Below are positions 44,692 through 52,970 of a DNA stretch of 64,000 nt, piece by piece. The notes beneath the pieces were generated by a model. That model searched no databases. It worked only from the letters and a program-made list of their open reading frames with translations, and was not told the origin of the DNA. The position numbers and the translations under genes are program-made. The stretch comes from CAYQXJ01 sp964421565 (lineage in GTDB: Bacteria > Planctomycetota > Brocadiia > SM23-32), in NCBI GenBank assembly GCA_964421565.1, contig CAYQXJ010000001.1:186001-250000 (forward strand). The letters are read 5' to 3'. The stretch's first letter is position 1, and each line of letters begins with the position of its first letter.

Positions 44692-46014
44692 CTACCGGAT
44701 CTCCGCCGCCGGGGTTGGCGAGCGCGGGGACTGCTTGCGGCGCAGGGTCGGACCATCTTCGACCAGGGGGTCGGGCCAACCGTAACGTTCGTGCATGCGC
44801 AGCAGCCATTTCTCGAGCCGGCGTTCGAGCTCGCACGCTACGTCGCGTTCCACGTTGATCAGGTTGGTCTGCTCGTCTGGGTCTTTGGCCAGGTTGTATA
44901 GTTCGCGCACGGCGGTTCCGTGCCAGTTATGCAGGGGTGTGTCCGAGGCTGCCCGGATGAGCTTCCAGTCCCTGGTGCGCACGCCGCGCTTCACCTGCCA
45001 GGTGCCTTCGGCGAGGAACAGGTTCTCGTAGCCGGCTTCGCCCTGTGCCACGGCCAGCAAGTCCTTGCCGCACATGTCGGCCGGAGCGTCCGCGCCCGCC
45101 AGTCTCAGCAGCGTAGGGGGCAGGTCGAGCATCTGCACCATCGGCTCCACCCGCGCCCCGGCGTGCTCTGCGCCGGGCAGCTTCACGATGAGCGGCACGT
45201 GGATGTTGTCGTCGTAGAGGCCGTGATGGTCGAAGTAGCCCTCGTGGCGGTCGAGCACTTCGCCGTGGTCGGAGAAGGCGACGATCAGCGATTCGTCGTA
45301 GAGGTCGCGGGCCTTCAGCTCCTCCAGGAATGCGCCCAAATGCTCGCTGTTGTATGCGATCTCTGCATCGTACTGAGCGCAGACGTAGCCGGCGTCGGTT
45401 ATGTCCTCGTCGATCCACCCCCAGCCGACGAATGGGCCGGCGCGGACCTCGAGCATGGAGGTCTTTGACGGATCTCGCGGATCGCCTTCGTAGAACATGC
45501 CGCTGTAGGGTTCGGGCGGCCAGTAGGGTGTGTGAGGGTCCCAGTAGTGGACGAACTGGAAGAAAGGCCGTCCGCCGGGCAGGTCGTCGAGCATCTGGAC
45601 GGCGGCGGCGCTGATCAGCTCCGCGTTGCGTTTCACCCGCGCCTCCTTGTCGGACCCCATACCGGGCCAACGGCGTTCGGCGAACCCATCGCCGAAGAGC
45701 TCGGCGTGCCCGTGCAGGTTGTCCACGGCGCAGGTGTGATAACCCGCGTCGGTGAGCAGCGCTGGCAGCCAGGGCGCTTCTTCCGGAATCCGCCGCGGCG
45801 GTATGACGCCCGCTATCCGATGCCCGTAATCCGCAAGTCCGGTGAAAAGCGACGCGAAGGACGGATCGGTCGGGATCGCCGGCGCGAAGAAGTTCTCGAA
45901 CACGATGCCGTCTTCGGCCAGGGCGTCCAGGGCGGGGCTGGTCTGGCGCCCGTAGCCGTAGCAGCCGAGGTGATCGGCGCGCAGGGTATCGATGGCGATC
46001 AGGATGATGTTCAT
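44692..46014 (-). CDS. Sulfatase-fold hydrolase with threonine at the formylglycine position
   Basis: A 440-residue member of the sulfatase/alkaline phosphatase superfamily. Metal ligands are visible in IAIDTLRADHLG (Asp9) and FSDHGEVLDRHEG, and the C-terminal ELYNLAKDPDEQTNLIN is standard. At the active site, however, the sequence is PTDPSFASLFTG: Thr49 stands where the Cys or Ser that becomes formylglycine should be, and Phe53 replaces the invariant Arg. Thr nucleophiles occur in phosphodiesterase and phosphonate-hydrolase branches of this superfamily, so a phosphoesterase is as likely as a sulfatase. It is directly upstream of phoB. There is no signal peptide. GGAG lies seven bases before ATG 46014. 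Confidence 0.8.
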   Translation of the reverse strand: MNIILIAIDTLRADHLGCYGYGRQTSPALDALAEDGIVFENFFAPAIPTDPSFASLFTGLADYGHRIAGVIPPRRIPEEAPWLPALLTDAGYHTCAVDNLHGHAELFGDGFAERRWPGMGSDKEARVKRNAELISAAAVQMLDDLPGGRPFFQFVHYWDPHTPYWPPEPYSGMFYEGDPRDPSKTSMLEVRAGPFVGWGWIDEDITDAGYVCAQYDAEIAYNSEHLGAFLEELKARDLYDESLIVAFSDHGEVLDRHEGYFDHHGLYDDNIHVPLIVKLPGAEHAGARVEPMVQMLDLPPTLLRLAGADAPADMCGKDLLAVAQGEAGYENLFLAEGTWQVKRGVRTRDWKLIRAASDTPLHNWHGTAVRELYNLAKDPDEQTNLINVERDVACELERRLEKWLLRMHERYGWPDPLVEDGPTLRRKQSPRSPTPAAEIR

Positions 46015-46122
46015 GGGCCGCTCCGAGCTGAGGCAACCGGGTACGCGCAGGCAGCTTGCTAAGGCGGCACGAATCCTACGCGGGCGGCCCGCGTGTGTCA
46101 AGGCTGGGCAGTGGCCGCGAGC

Positions 46123-46151
46123 TTGACGGTTTCTGCGGGCGCTGTTATCGT
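46123..46151 (+). promoter_or_regulatory. Sigma-70 type promoter for kdgK-eda
   Basis: TTGACG (46123-46128) and TATCGT (46146-46151) with a 17-base spacer, ending about 40 bases before the kinase start. Confidence 0.6.
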
Positions 46152-46191
46152 TCAGCGCGAACGAAAACTTATGCTCGGGAGACCCTCACAG

Positions 46192-47238
46192 ATGAGCTAT
46201 GACCTGGTGACCTTCGGCGAGGCTATGGTGCGGCTGACCTCGCCGCACCATCAACGGTTGGAGCAGTCGCGCGTGCTGGAGATGTCCGTCGGCGGCGCAG
46301 AGTGGAACGTCGCTGTCAACGTCTCGCGGCTCGGCCTGCGCACGGCGTGGGTCTCGAGCCTGGTGGACACGTGGTCCGGCCGCTTCATCGCTCAGCAGGC
46401 GCGCACGCACGGCGTGGACGTAAGCAACGTGGTGTGGCTCGACTTCGACGGTGTTGGCCGCACCCGCAACGGCTTCTATCACCTGGAGGTGGGTGTCGGC
46501 CCTCGCGCCAGCGCCGTAACCTATGATCGCGGCCACAGCGCCGTCAGCAAGCTGGGGCCGGGCACGGTGGACTGGCATGCCGTGCTGGACGGGGCCAGGT
46601 GGCTGCACAGCAGCGGCATCACTCCGGCGCTCTCCACTACACTGCGGGAGACGACGATCGAGATGTTCCGCGCCGCCAACGAACTCGGCGTGCGCACCAG
46701 CTACGACCTGAACTTCCGCGGCAAGCTGTGGACGGCGCAGGAAGCGCGAGAGACGAACGCGCAGGTAGTCCCCCACGTCGAGGTGCTCATCGGCAACGAG
46801 GAGGACTTCGAGAAGTGCCTCGGCATCAAGGCGGCGGGCACCACCCAGCAGTACTCACGGCTCGACCCGGAGAGCTACAAGGACGTGGTGCGCGAGGCCG
46901 TTGAGCGCTTCCCCAATGTCAGGATGGTCGGCACCACGCTGCGCAACGCCAAGACCGGCCTGCTCAATGACTGGCGCACGTTGCTCTTCGACGGCGAAGA
47001 TTTCCACCTGAGCCATGTCTACGAGGATCTGGAACTCGTCGACCGGGTGGGCGGCGGCGATAGCTTCAGCTCGGCGGTCATCTACGGATCGCTCAGTGGC
47101 TGGGAGCCCGAGCAAACATGTCAGTTCGCCGCGGCATACAGTGCGCTGGCGCACACGTTCCCGGGCGATCTGAACTGGGCGACAGAGGCCGAGGCGCGCA
47201 AGATCATGGGCGGCGGCAGTGCCCGAATCTCTCGGTGA
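46192..47238 (+). CDS. kdgK: 2-keto-3-deoxygluconate (or -galactonate) kinase, PfkB family
   Basis: A 348-residue ribokinase-family sugar kinase. Typical parts are VTFGEAMVRL at the start, GGAEWNVAVNVSRLGL for sugar binding, EVLIGNEEDFEKCLGI, and DRVGGGDSFSSAVIYG with the catalytic aspartate; the family usually has GAGD, here GGGD. It would phosphorylate 2-keto-3-deoxy-aldonate for cleavage by the aldolase 16-22 bases downstream. ATG 46192 is used; an in-frame ATG at 46171 is also possible, and both lie downstream of the promoter. Confidence 0.88.
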   Translation: MSYDLVTFGEAMVRLTSPHHQRLEQSRVLEMSVGGAEWNVAVNVSRLGLRTAWVSSLVDTWSGRFIAQQARTHGVDVSNVVWLDFDGVGRTRNGFYHLEVGVGPRASAVTYDRGHSAVSKLGPGTVDWHAVLDGARWLHSSGITPALSTTLRETTIEMFRAANELGVRTSYDLNFRGKLWTAQEARETNAQVVPHVEVLIGNEEDFEKCLGIKAAGTTQQYSRLDPESYKDVVREAVERFPNVRMVGTTLRNAKTGLLNDWRTLLFDGEDFHLSHVYEDLELVDRVGGGDSFSSAVIYGSLSGWEPEQTCQFAAAYSALAHTFPGDLNWATEAEARKIMGGGSARISR

Positions 47239-47260
47239 CTGGGGGGGGTAAGGCGTGACC

Positions 47261-47899
47261 ATGTGCGAGACACTCAGCGCGATCCTCGACAGCGGTGTGG
47301 TGGCCATCATTCGGGCCGACCGCTCGGAGGGGCTGGTCGAAGCGGGCAGGGCACTTGCCCGCGGCGGTGTGCGGTGTGTCGAGGTCACAATGACTACCCC
47401 CGGCGCGCTGGACGCCATCGCCGGCCTGTGCGAGGCGAGCGGGGGGGCCTTCATTGTGGGGGCGGGCAGCGTTCTCGACGCGGAGACCGCCCGCGCATGC
47501 ATCCTGGCCGGGGCCGAATTCCTGGTGATGCCCACCACCGACCGTGGCGCGATCCGAATGGCGAAGCGCTACGGCAAGGTCGTCTGCCCGGGCGCGCTCT
47601 CGCCGACCGAGGTGCTCTCGGCGTGGCAGGCCGGCGCCGACATCGTGAAGGTCTTTCCCGCATCGCTCGGCGGTCCGGCCTACCTTAAGGCGCTGAAGGG
47701 GCCGCTGCCGCAGGTGCGCCTGATGCCAGTCGGGGGGGTGAGTGCGGACAACGCGGCCGACTTCATCCGCGCGGGAGCCTGCGCGGTGGCCCTCGGAAGC
47801 GCCCTGGTCAACGACCGGCGCATCGAGACGGCGGATTGGGACGCGATAACGCAGGCAGCACGCCAGGTCGTGGAGGCGGTTGGAGAGGCCAGGTCATGA
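47261..47899 (+). CDS. eda: 2-keto-3-deoxy-6-phospho-aldonate aldolase
   Basis: A 212-residue KDPG/KDPGal aldolase. The Schiff-base lysine is in ADIVKVFPAS, the catalytic Glu is in CVEVTMTTPG, and the phosphate-binding end is MPVGGVSADNA and AVALGSALV. It splits the kinase product into pyruvate and glyceraldehyde 3-phosphate. AAGG is eight bases before ATG 47261, with a GTG two codons earlier as alternative; a run of eight G lies at 47241-47248 just upstream. Its 3' end overlaps the convergent radical SAM gene by six bases. Confidence 0.9.
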   Translation: MCETLSAILDSGVVAIIRADRSEGLVEAGRALARGGVRCVEVTMTTPGALDAIAGLCEASGGAFIVGAGSVLDAETARACILAGAEFLVMPTTDRGAIRMAKRYGKVVCPGALSPTEVLSAWQAGADIVKVFPASLGGPAYLKALKGPLPQVRLMPVGGVSADNAADFIRAGACAVALGSALVNDRRIETADWDAITQAARQVVEAVGEARS

Positions 47900-49444
47900 G
47901 CTGGCGATCGGGCAGAAGGGATCGCACTCGGTGAACGGGTCGAGCCCGAGCCCGCTGGTGACGGCCATGCAGCCGGCGCAGACGGCGTGCAGCGCGCAGT
48001 TGCCACAGGTCGCCGTCCCGCGGCGGTAGCGATCGGCCGCCTCTGAGTCGTAGATCTCCGCCAGGGCGTTCTGGCCGACGTTGCCGATTGCCGAAGGGAA
48101 CTTGCGGCACGCGTGCACCTCGCCGTCCGGCAGCAGGGCCAGGAAGTTGAACGCCGCCCCGCACCCGTAGCCCGTGCACCCCCCGAAGATGCCTTCCCCC
48201 CGAGCATCGCGCACCGGATTCAGCAGATTGTCCTTCAACGTCAGCATCGCATTCTCGCGCGCAGCGTCGAGGTAGTCCTCCATGAAGGCCGAATAACGCT
48301 CAGGGGAGGGCAGAAGCAGGTGCGCACCTTCGCCTACCGGCGAGAGGCGGTTGAAGGTGAAGCTGTCCGTCTTGCCGCGCAGCTCCTCGGCGAGTGGCAA
48401 CACCTGGTCAATGTTGGCGTCGGTAAGGGTGAGCATCACGGCGGAGCGCACCCCGGCGGCCCTCAGCACGTCCAGGAACTCCAACGTGCGGCGAAAGTGC
48501 CCCTCGCCCCGTATGCTGTCATTGTGCTCGGCGAGCCCTTCCAGGCTCACCTGGTAGTAGCGGGGGCGCTGTACTTCTACGATGCGCTCGACATCTTCCT
48601 CCGAAGCAGGATTGCCGAGTATGGAGGTGTTGAACCCACGATCGGCTGCAGCGCGATAGAGGTCCAGGAACGCTGGATGCAGCAGGGGATTGCCGCCGGT
48701 CAGGCAGACGTGGCCGCGCACGTAGCGGTCCCAGCAGAAGCTGCGCATCTCATCCAGCACCCGCAGCCCCTGTTCGAGCGTCAGGGGTGAACGCTGGCTG
48801 CGATCGTAACAGTGCTTGCAGTGCAGATCGCAGCGGTTGGTGATGTGCCACTGAAGCGTGAAGTTTTCGGCCCTCAAGAACCGCTCCGGTGTGTCGGCCC
48901 TGTTGCGGTCGGCTGCACGCCACAGGCGAGGCGGCGGAGCCAGCAACAGCCCCTTCTCGATGGCGCGCCAAACCAGCCGGTCCACGGTGCCGACCGGCAC
49001 TCTCCCCTCGTGCGCAGCCTCCTGCGCAGAGATGCCTTCTGCGTAGAGCTTCACCACGAGCAGATCGCCGTCCTCAGCTTTCTCGGTGCGCAGTTCATCC
49101 TTCTGCGGGTTGCGCCACACGGCAATCCACTCGCGCTCCTTGCGCAGGGGCCCCTCCGCAGAGCCCTTTGAGAATGCATCGCTGAGGGACCAGCGGACGT
49201 CGAGCACGTGGAGACTGGGGTTCAGAATGATCGACTCTGTCGTGCTCGGCAGCTCACAGCTTGCGACCTCGCAACGCGCGCGCGCCAGCCTCGCCACGTC
49301 CGTTACCAGCTCTGGCGACCTGGTCTGTTTCAGTGTTCGGTGAACGGCCCGTAGCAACTGCGGCGGGTGCTCGGCGGACGCCGCGCCTGTGCCGTTGCGA
49401 GCCCGTAAACCGCTTGACGCCTGGACCCCCTGATGGTTAGCCAT
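47894..49444 (-). CDS. Radical SAM/SPASM peptide maturase with N-terminal HTH-like domain
   Basis: A 516-residue enzyme. Residues 1-195 are an uncharacterised N-terminal region that includes a helix-turn-helix-like piece (GISAQEAAHEGRVPVGTVDR, about 137-156). The radical SAM cluster is C205-x3-C209-x2-C212 in ITNRCDLHCKHCYDRS. The C-terminal SPASM domain has clustered cysteines in GGCTGYGCG, EVHACRKF, CGNCALHAVCAGC and TECDPFC for two auxiliary clusters. Such proteins install thioether, C-C or epimer links in ribosomal peptides. The layout recalls the 'selenobiotic' family maturases from memory. The gene directly upstream on the same strand encodes a small Cys-rich lipoprotein, the likely substrate. 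ATG 49444 follows TAAGG closely; an alternative ATG at 49525 has no ribosome binding site. Confidence 0.82.
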   Translation of the reverse strand: MANHQGVQASSGLRARNGTGAASAEHPPQLLRAVHRTLKQTRSPELVTDVARLARARCEVASCELPSTTESIILNPSLHVLDVRWSLSDAFSKGSAEGPLRKEREWIAVWRNPQKDELRTEKAEDGDLLVVKLYAEGISAQEAAHEGRVPVGTVDRLVWRAIEKGLLLAPPPRLWRAADRNRADTPERFLRAENFTLQWHITNRCDLHCKHCYDRSQRSPLTLEQGLRVLDEMRSFCWDRYVRGHVCLTGGNPLLHPAFLDLYRAAADRGFNTSILGNPASEEDVERIVEVQRPRYYQVSLEGLAEHNDSIRGEGHFRRTLEFLDVLRAAGVRSAVMLTLTDANIDQVLPLAEELRGKTDSFTFNRLSPVGEGAHLLLPSPERYSAFMEDYLDAARENAMLTLKDNLLNPVRDARGEGIFGGCTGYGCGAAFNFLALLPDGEVHACRKFPSAIGNVGQNALAEIYDSEAADRYRRGTATCGNCALHAVCAGCMAVTSGLGLDPFTECDPFCPIASS

Positions 49445-49462
49445 CCTTAGAAAACGCCCCCT

Positions 49463-49500
49463 GGCGTGGCAGGGCCGCCCCCAACGGCGGCCCCCACGCC
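49463..49500 (-). terminator. Strong hairpin between peptide and maturase genes
   Basis: GGCGTGG (49463-49469) pairs with CCACGCC (49494-49500), and inside it GGGCCGCC (49472-49479) pairs with GGCGGCCC (49486-49493): a 15-base-pair stem with a 2-base bulge and 6-base loop. On the minus-strand transcript it is followed by GGGGGCG and TTTT. It looks like a leaky terminator that would lower maturase expression relative to peptide. Confidence 0.65.
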
Positions 49501-49551
49501 GCTTTAAGTCATCGTTCGGGACCATGGCTGGTGCCGCGGCCCCTGGTTTCG

Positions 49552-49782
49552 TCAGCTACAAGAGCCCTGGCCACACGAAGACGCGTCGGTCTTCTCACCC
49601 GAGCACGAGCCGTTGCCGCACGAGCCAGCGCCACATGAGGCTTTCTCCGTCTTGGTGCCGTCATCGTCACGGGCGGCTCCGCGGTGCGTGGATGAACATC
49701 CTGTCGCCGCCAGCGTTGCGCCGGCCAGCAGCCCGGCTACGCTCAACGTTGCCAGCGCTCGTCCCAGCTTACCCTTATCCAA
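49552..49782 (-). CDS. Cys-rich lipoprotein peptide, probable radical SAM substrate
   Basis: A 76-residue peptide. It starts with TTG at 49782, five bases after GGAGGGG. Residues 1-28 are a lipoprotein signal ending AATGC, with the cysteine to be lipidated. A charged linker (RDDDGTKTEK) follows, then a 28-residue Cys/Gly/Ser tail with SCGAGSC, GNGSCSG and SSCGQGSC repeats. The stop is TGA. The tail has the look of a modified core peptide, and the SPASM radical SAM gene is next downstream. If translated through the TGA, 15 more residues would follow to a TAA, but no close strong hairpin after the TGA supports selenocysteine. No named family can be assigned with certainty. Confidence 0.72.
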   Translation of the reverse strand: MDKGKLGRALATLSVAGLLAGATLAATGCSSTHRGAARDDDGTKTEKASCGAGSCGNGSCSGEKTDASSCGQGSCS

Positions 49783-50089
49783 TGAAGCCCCTCCTGTCGC
49801 GAGAGTGAAGAAACCACCGGGGGCACCTCGCCCTCCGGTCCCGTCTAACTATGTCACTGTGTGATACCTATTGTTCAGGTGAAAAGCGCCCCACATCGGC
49901 TTCTGCCCGGGGGGGCCGCACTTGATCAGGAGTTCAGACGCCACTGTACCAGGGCCGCAGCAGAACGGCTATAGGGCTCTTCCCCACCTGGGCGCTCGTT
50001 CTGCACCACAAGGCACGCAGAGACGCTGCCCATCTGCCGCTTTCGCCCTGGCTCCGGGGCCCGTGCTGTCGGGCGCACGGGCAGGGTGC
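49783..50089. other. Intergenic region upstream of the peptide gene
   Basis: 307 bases between the peptide and the next sulfatase. The part near 49845-49885 is unusually AT-rich for the window and may hold the peptide promoter, though no clear -35/-10 pair is seen. A run of seven G lies near 49910-49916. Confidence 0.4.
50059..50082 (-). terminator. Hairpin downstream of the sulfatase gene
   Basis: Perfect inverted repeat GCCCGTGC with an 8-base loop and GCACGGGC, 8 bases past the sulfatase stop at 50090. No T run follows, so it may be a Rho-dependent or weak terminator. Confidence 0.45.
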
Positions 50090-51568
50090 TCAGTTCTTCC
50101 AGACGTCGGGGTCGTCGGTCTCGTGGCGCAACTGGCGCATGCGCAACTGCAGTTGCGTGATCAGTTCCTCGTGGCCTTCCACAGCGGCCAGGTTGTGCAG
50201 CTCGTCCGGGTCTTCGCTCAGGTCGTAGAGTTCATGAGCCTGGGGCGAGCGGCTGTACCAGTGGATGTATTTGTGGCGCTCGGTGCGGATGCCACGGAAG
50301 GGGGGGATGTTGCCCAGTTCGGGGAACTCGTAGTACTCATACAGCCAGTCCTCTCGCCATGGCGTCGGTTCGCCCCGCAGCAACGGCAGAAAGCTGCGCC
50401 CCTGCATGTGGTCGGGCACCGGCGCGCCGGCAATCTCCAGCAGCGTGGGGGCGATGTCGATGTTGAGCACCATGGGATGGAGGACCGTGCCGGCGGGTAT
50501 GCCAGCCGGCCATCGCAGCACGAACGGCACGCGTATAGAGGGTTCGTACATCAGGCGCTTGTCACCGAGGCCGAACTCGCCCATGAAACGGCCGTTGTCG
50601 GAGGTGTGGATGACCACGGTGTCCCGCGCCAGGCCCTGCTGCTGGAGTGCTTCGAGAACCTGGCCGACACTATCGTCGACGGCCGCCAGTAACTGGTATA
50701 TCCTGCGCTGTCGCTCGGCCCACGCGGCGATCCTTGCGGGGTCTGTTCCCTTTGCTGCGCGGCTGCGCACCCACTCGGGCCGGTCGGACATGTCGGCGCC
50801 CCAGCTCTGCGGTGGGTCGAACTCGTGGTCCTCATACATGTGGGCGAACCGCTCCGGCGGCTCCAACGGCACGTGCGGCGCTTTGTACCAGACGAAAAGG
50901 ATGAAGGGCTTGCTGTGCGGACGCCGTATGAACTGGAGCGCATGTTCCGTCAGTATGTCCGTAAGATGGCCCTCGTAAACGCGGTCCTCGTACGGTCCCT
51001 GGGGCGAGTCGGCCTCGGCGATTTGCGGGTTGTGGTACCAGCTATGGCCCTTGAAGCCGAAGTAGTAATCGAAGCCTCGGTCGCGCAGGTAGGGCTTGAA
51101 ATGCGACTTGCCGATGAACGCCGTCTCGTAGCCGTGCCTTTGCATGATTTCCGGGAAGGTGACGAACTCCCTGGAGAGGGCTACCTCCTCGAGACGGGGC
51201 GTCACGCGGTTCGCGCAGATCAGGTGCGAGTGGCTGTATAGCCCGGTCATGATGGAGGCGCGGGAAGGCGCACACAGGGAGTTGGTGACGAATGCATTGC
51301 TCAGCAGGGCGCCTTCGTCTGCGATGCGGTCGATGTTTGGCGAGTGCACCCAGGGGTTCCCGTAGGCGCCGATGGCCGAGGCGGGGTGGTCATCCGGCAT
51401 GAACATGACGATGTTGGGCCGGCCCATGCTATTTCCTGGCGGCATGTGTTCGGTCCCTTCTCTCTTCGTGGTCTGCAAACAGCCGGTGGATGAGGCGAGC
51501 AGCCCGGCGGCCGCGGTTGTCGCCGCCCCCTTCAGAAGGTTGCGCCTGTCGATGCGTATACTCTCCAC
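50090..51568 (-). CDS. Exported sulfatase with twin-arginine lipoprotein signal
   Basis: A 492-residue sulfatase. The N-terminus DRRNLLKGAATTAAAGLLAS followed by STGC looks like a twin-arginine signal with a lipobox, so the enzyme is likely folded in the cytoplasm, exported by Tat and lipid-anchored. Cys99 in SLCAPSRASIMTG is the formylglycine precursor (C-x-P-S-R). Metal ligands appear in IVMFMPDDHP and VIHTSDNGRFM. The GTG start at 51568 follows AAAGG. Tat export fits the need for cytoplasmic formylglycine formation. The galactonate dehydratase gene lies 15 bases upstream on the same strand. Confidence 0.92.
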   Translation of the reverse strand: MESIRIDRRNLLKGAATTAAAGLLASSTGCLQTTKREGTEHMPPGNSMGRPNIVMFMPDDHPASAIGAYGNPWVHSPNIDRIADEGALLSNAFVTNSLCAPSRASIMTGLYSHSHLICANRVTPRLEEVALSREFVTFPEIMQRHGYETAFIGKSHFKPYLRDRGFDYYFGFKGHSWYHNPQIAEADSPQGPYEDRVYEGHLTDILTEHALQFIRRPHSKPFILFVWYKAPHVPLEPPERFAHMYEDHEFDPPQSWGADMSDRPEWVRSRAAKGTDPARIAAWAERQRRIYQLLAAVDDSVGQVLEALQQQGLARDTVVIHTSDNGRFMGEFGLGDKRLMYEPSIRVPFVLRWPAGIPAGTVLHPMVLNIDIAPTLLEIAGAPVPDHMQGRSFLPLLRGEPTPWREDWLYEYYEFPELGNIPPFRGIRTERHKYIHWYSRSPQAHELYDLSEDPDELHNLAAVEGHEELITQLQLRMRQLRHETDDPDVWKN

Positions 51569-51583
51569 CAGCGGCCTTTCTGC

Positions 51584-52696
51584 TCACCAATCGGCGACGG
51601 AGCCGTCGTCATGGGTGAGTCGCGGGTTGTCCCAGGTGCCCTCATAGGCGTTCTGCCGCACGGCCTGCTCGTCCACTTCGATCCCGAGTCCCGGCCCTTT
51701 CGGCAGGGGGATAAAGCCCTCGCGCACCTGGAATGGCGTTTCCAGATAGCTTTGCCCCAGGGTCACGTGTTCCTGGCACAGGAAGTTCGGGGTGCAGGCG
51801 TCCACCTGGAGGCATGCGGCCAGTGAGATGGGGCCGAGCGGGCAGTGGGGGGCGATCGCGGCGTAATGCGCCTCGGCCATGGCGGCGATCTTGCGCACTT
51901 CGAAGATGCCCCCGGCATGCGAGAGGTCCGGTTGTAGGATGGCGGCGGCCTGTTTCTGCAGCACTTCGCGGAACGCCCACTTCGTGAAAAGCCTCTCGCC
52001 CGTTGCGACGGGCACGGTGGTGGAGCGCGCCACACGCGCAAGCTCGGCCACGTTGCCCGGCAGCACGGGCTCTTCGATGAACATGGGCTGGCACGGCTCG
52101 AGCGCCCGTGCCAGTCGTATCGCCATGGCCGGGCTGACGCGCCCGTGGAAGTCGACGCCGATGTCGACCGCATCCCCCACCTGCTCGCGCAGTCGGGCGA
52201 CGCGCCCGGCGGCCTCCTCCACGTAGGCCTTGCTGTCAACGAAGCGCACCGGCGCGGGCACGGACGTCTTGACGGCCGTGAAGTTCTGCCCCTCCAGGTC
52301 GGCGTTTGTGAAGTAGCCCTCCTTGTCGGACCAGCCGACGTGCCCGTAGACGCGGATGCGTTGCCGCACGGGTCCGCCGAGCAGTTCGTAGACCGGCACG
52401 CCGAGGGCTTTGCCCTTGATGTCCCACATGGCCTGTTCGACGCCGCTCAGTGCGCTGGTGAGCACGGGCCCTCCGCGGTAGAAGCCTCCGCGGTAGATGG
52501 CCTGCCAGTGGTGCTCGATATTGCGGGGGTCCTGGCCGACCAGGTAGCGCCCCATCTCGTGCACGGCGGCGGCCACGGTCTGCGACCAGCCTTCGACGAC
52601 CGGTTCGCCCCAGCCGCAGAGACCCTCGTCGGTGTGCATCTTCAGAAACAGCCAGCGGGGCTTGACGAAGAACGTCTCCAGCTTCGTGATCTTCAA
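51584..52696 (-). CDS. dgoD: D-galactonate dehydratase family enzyme (enolase superfamily)
   Basis: A 370-residue mandelate-racemase subgroup enolase-superfamily protein. Metal ligands and catalytic residues are in GVDFHGRVS (Asp and His), MFIEEPVLPGN (Glu), PVATGERLF (Glu) and AIAPHCPLGP (His), the pattern of D-galactonate dehydratases. It would turn an aldonate into a 2-keto-3-deoxy-aldonate, the substrate of the KDG kinase and aldolase at 46192-47899. Other aldonate dehydratases share much of this, so the sugar is probable rather than certain. It is transcribed with the downstream sulfatase. Confidence 0.88.
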   Translation of the reverse strand: MKITKLETFFVKPRWLFLKMHTDEGLCGWGEPVVEGWSQTVAAAVHEMGRYLVGQDPRNIEHHWQAIYRGGFYRGGPVLTSALSGVEQAMWDIKGKALGVPVYELLGGPVRQRIRVYGHVGWSDKEGYFTNADLEGQNFTAVKTSVPAPVRFVDSKAYVEEAAGRVARLREQVGDAVDIGVDFHGRVSPAMAIRLARALEPCQPMFIEEPVLPGNVAELARVARSTTVPVATGERLFTKWAFREVLQKQAAAILQPDLSHAGGIFEVRKIAAMAEAHYAAIAPHCPLGPISLAACLQVDACTPNFLCQEHVTLGQSYLETPFQVREGFIPLPKGPGLGIEVDEQAVRQNAYEGTWDNPRLTHDDGSVADW

Positions 52697-52758
52697 CGCG
52701 TCCGCCTTTCTGTGCAGTCGCCTCCGGGCTCCGCGCGCCCGGCCGAGTCTCGCCCGCG

Positions 52759-52786
52759 ATTATAGCCCGAGCCGAAGGGCGGACAA
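52759..52786 (-). promoter_or_regulatory. Sigma-70 type promoter for dgoD-sulfatase
   Basis: Minus strand TTGTCC (52781-52786), 16 bases, TATAAT (52759-52764); predicted start about 55 bases before dgoD. Confidence 0.6.
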
Positions 52787-52900
52787 GTGGGCGCACCGGC
52801 GCCCGTGCGTACGCGCCGACGCGCGGTGGGAGCGCGAACCGCGACGCCCGGCTCGGGGCGAAGAATCGCCGCCGGGGGATGCCCTTCTCCGTTCCCTCCG

Positions 52901-52929
52901 TTGTAATGCCCTCGCCCCGGGGGTATAAC
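52901..52929 (+). promoter_or_regulatory. Sigma-70 type promoter for the isomerase-oxidoreductase operon
   Basis: TTGTAA (52901-52906) and TATAAC (52924-52929) with a 17-base spacer. The leader to the first gene would be about 165 bases. Confidence 0.6.
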
Positions 52930-52970
52930 GCTGCCGTCGCCAGTTACAACGCTGCGAAAGGAACTACCCC

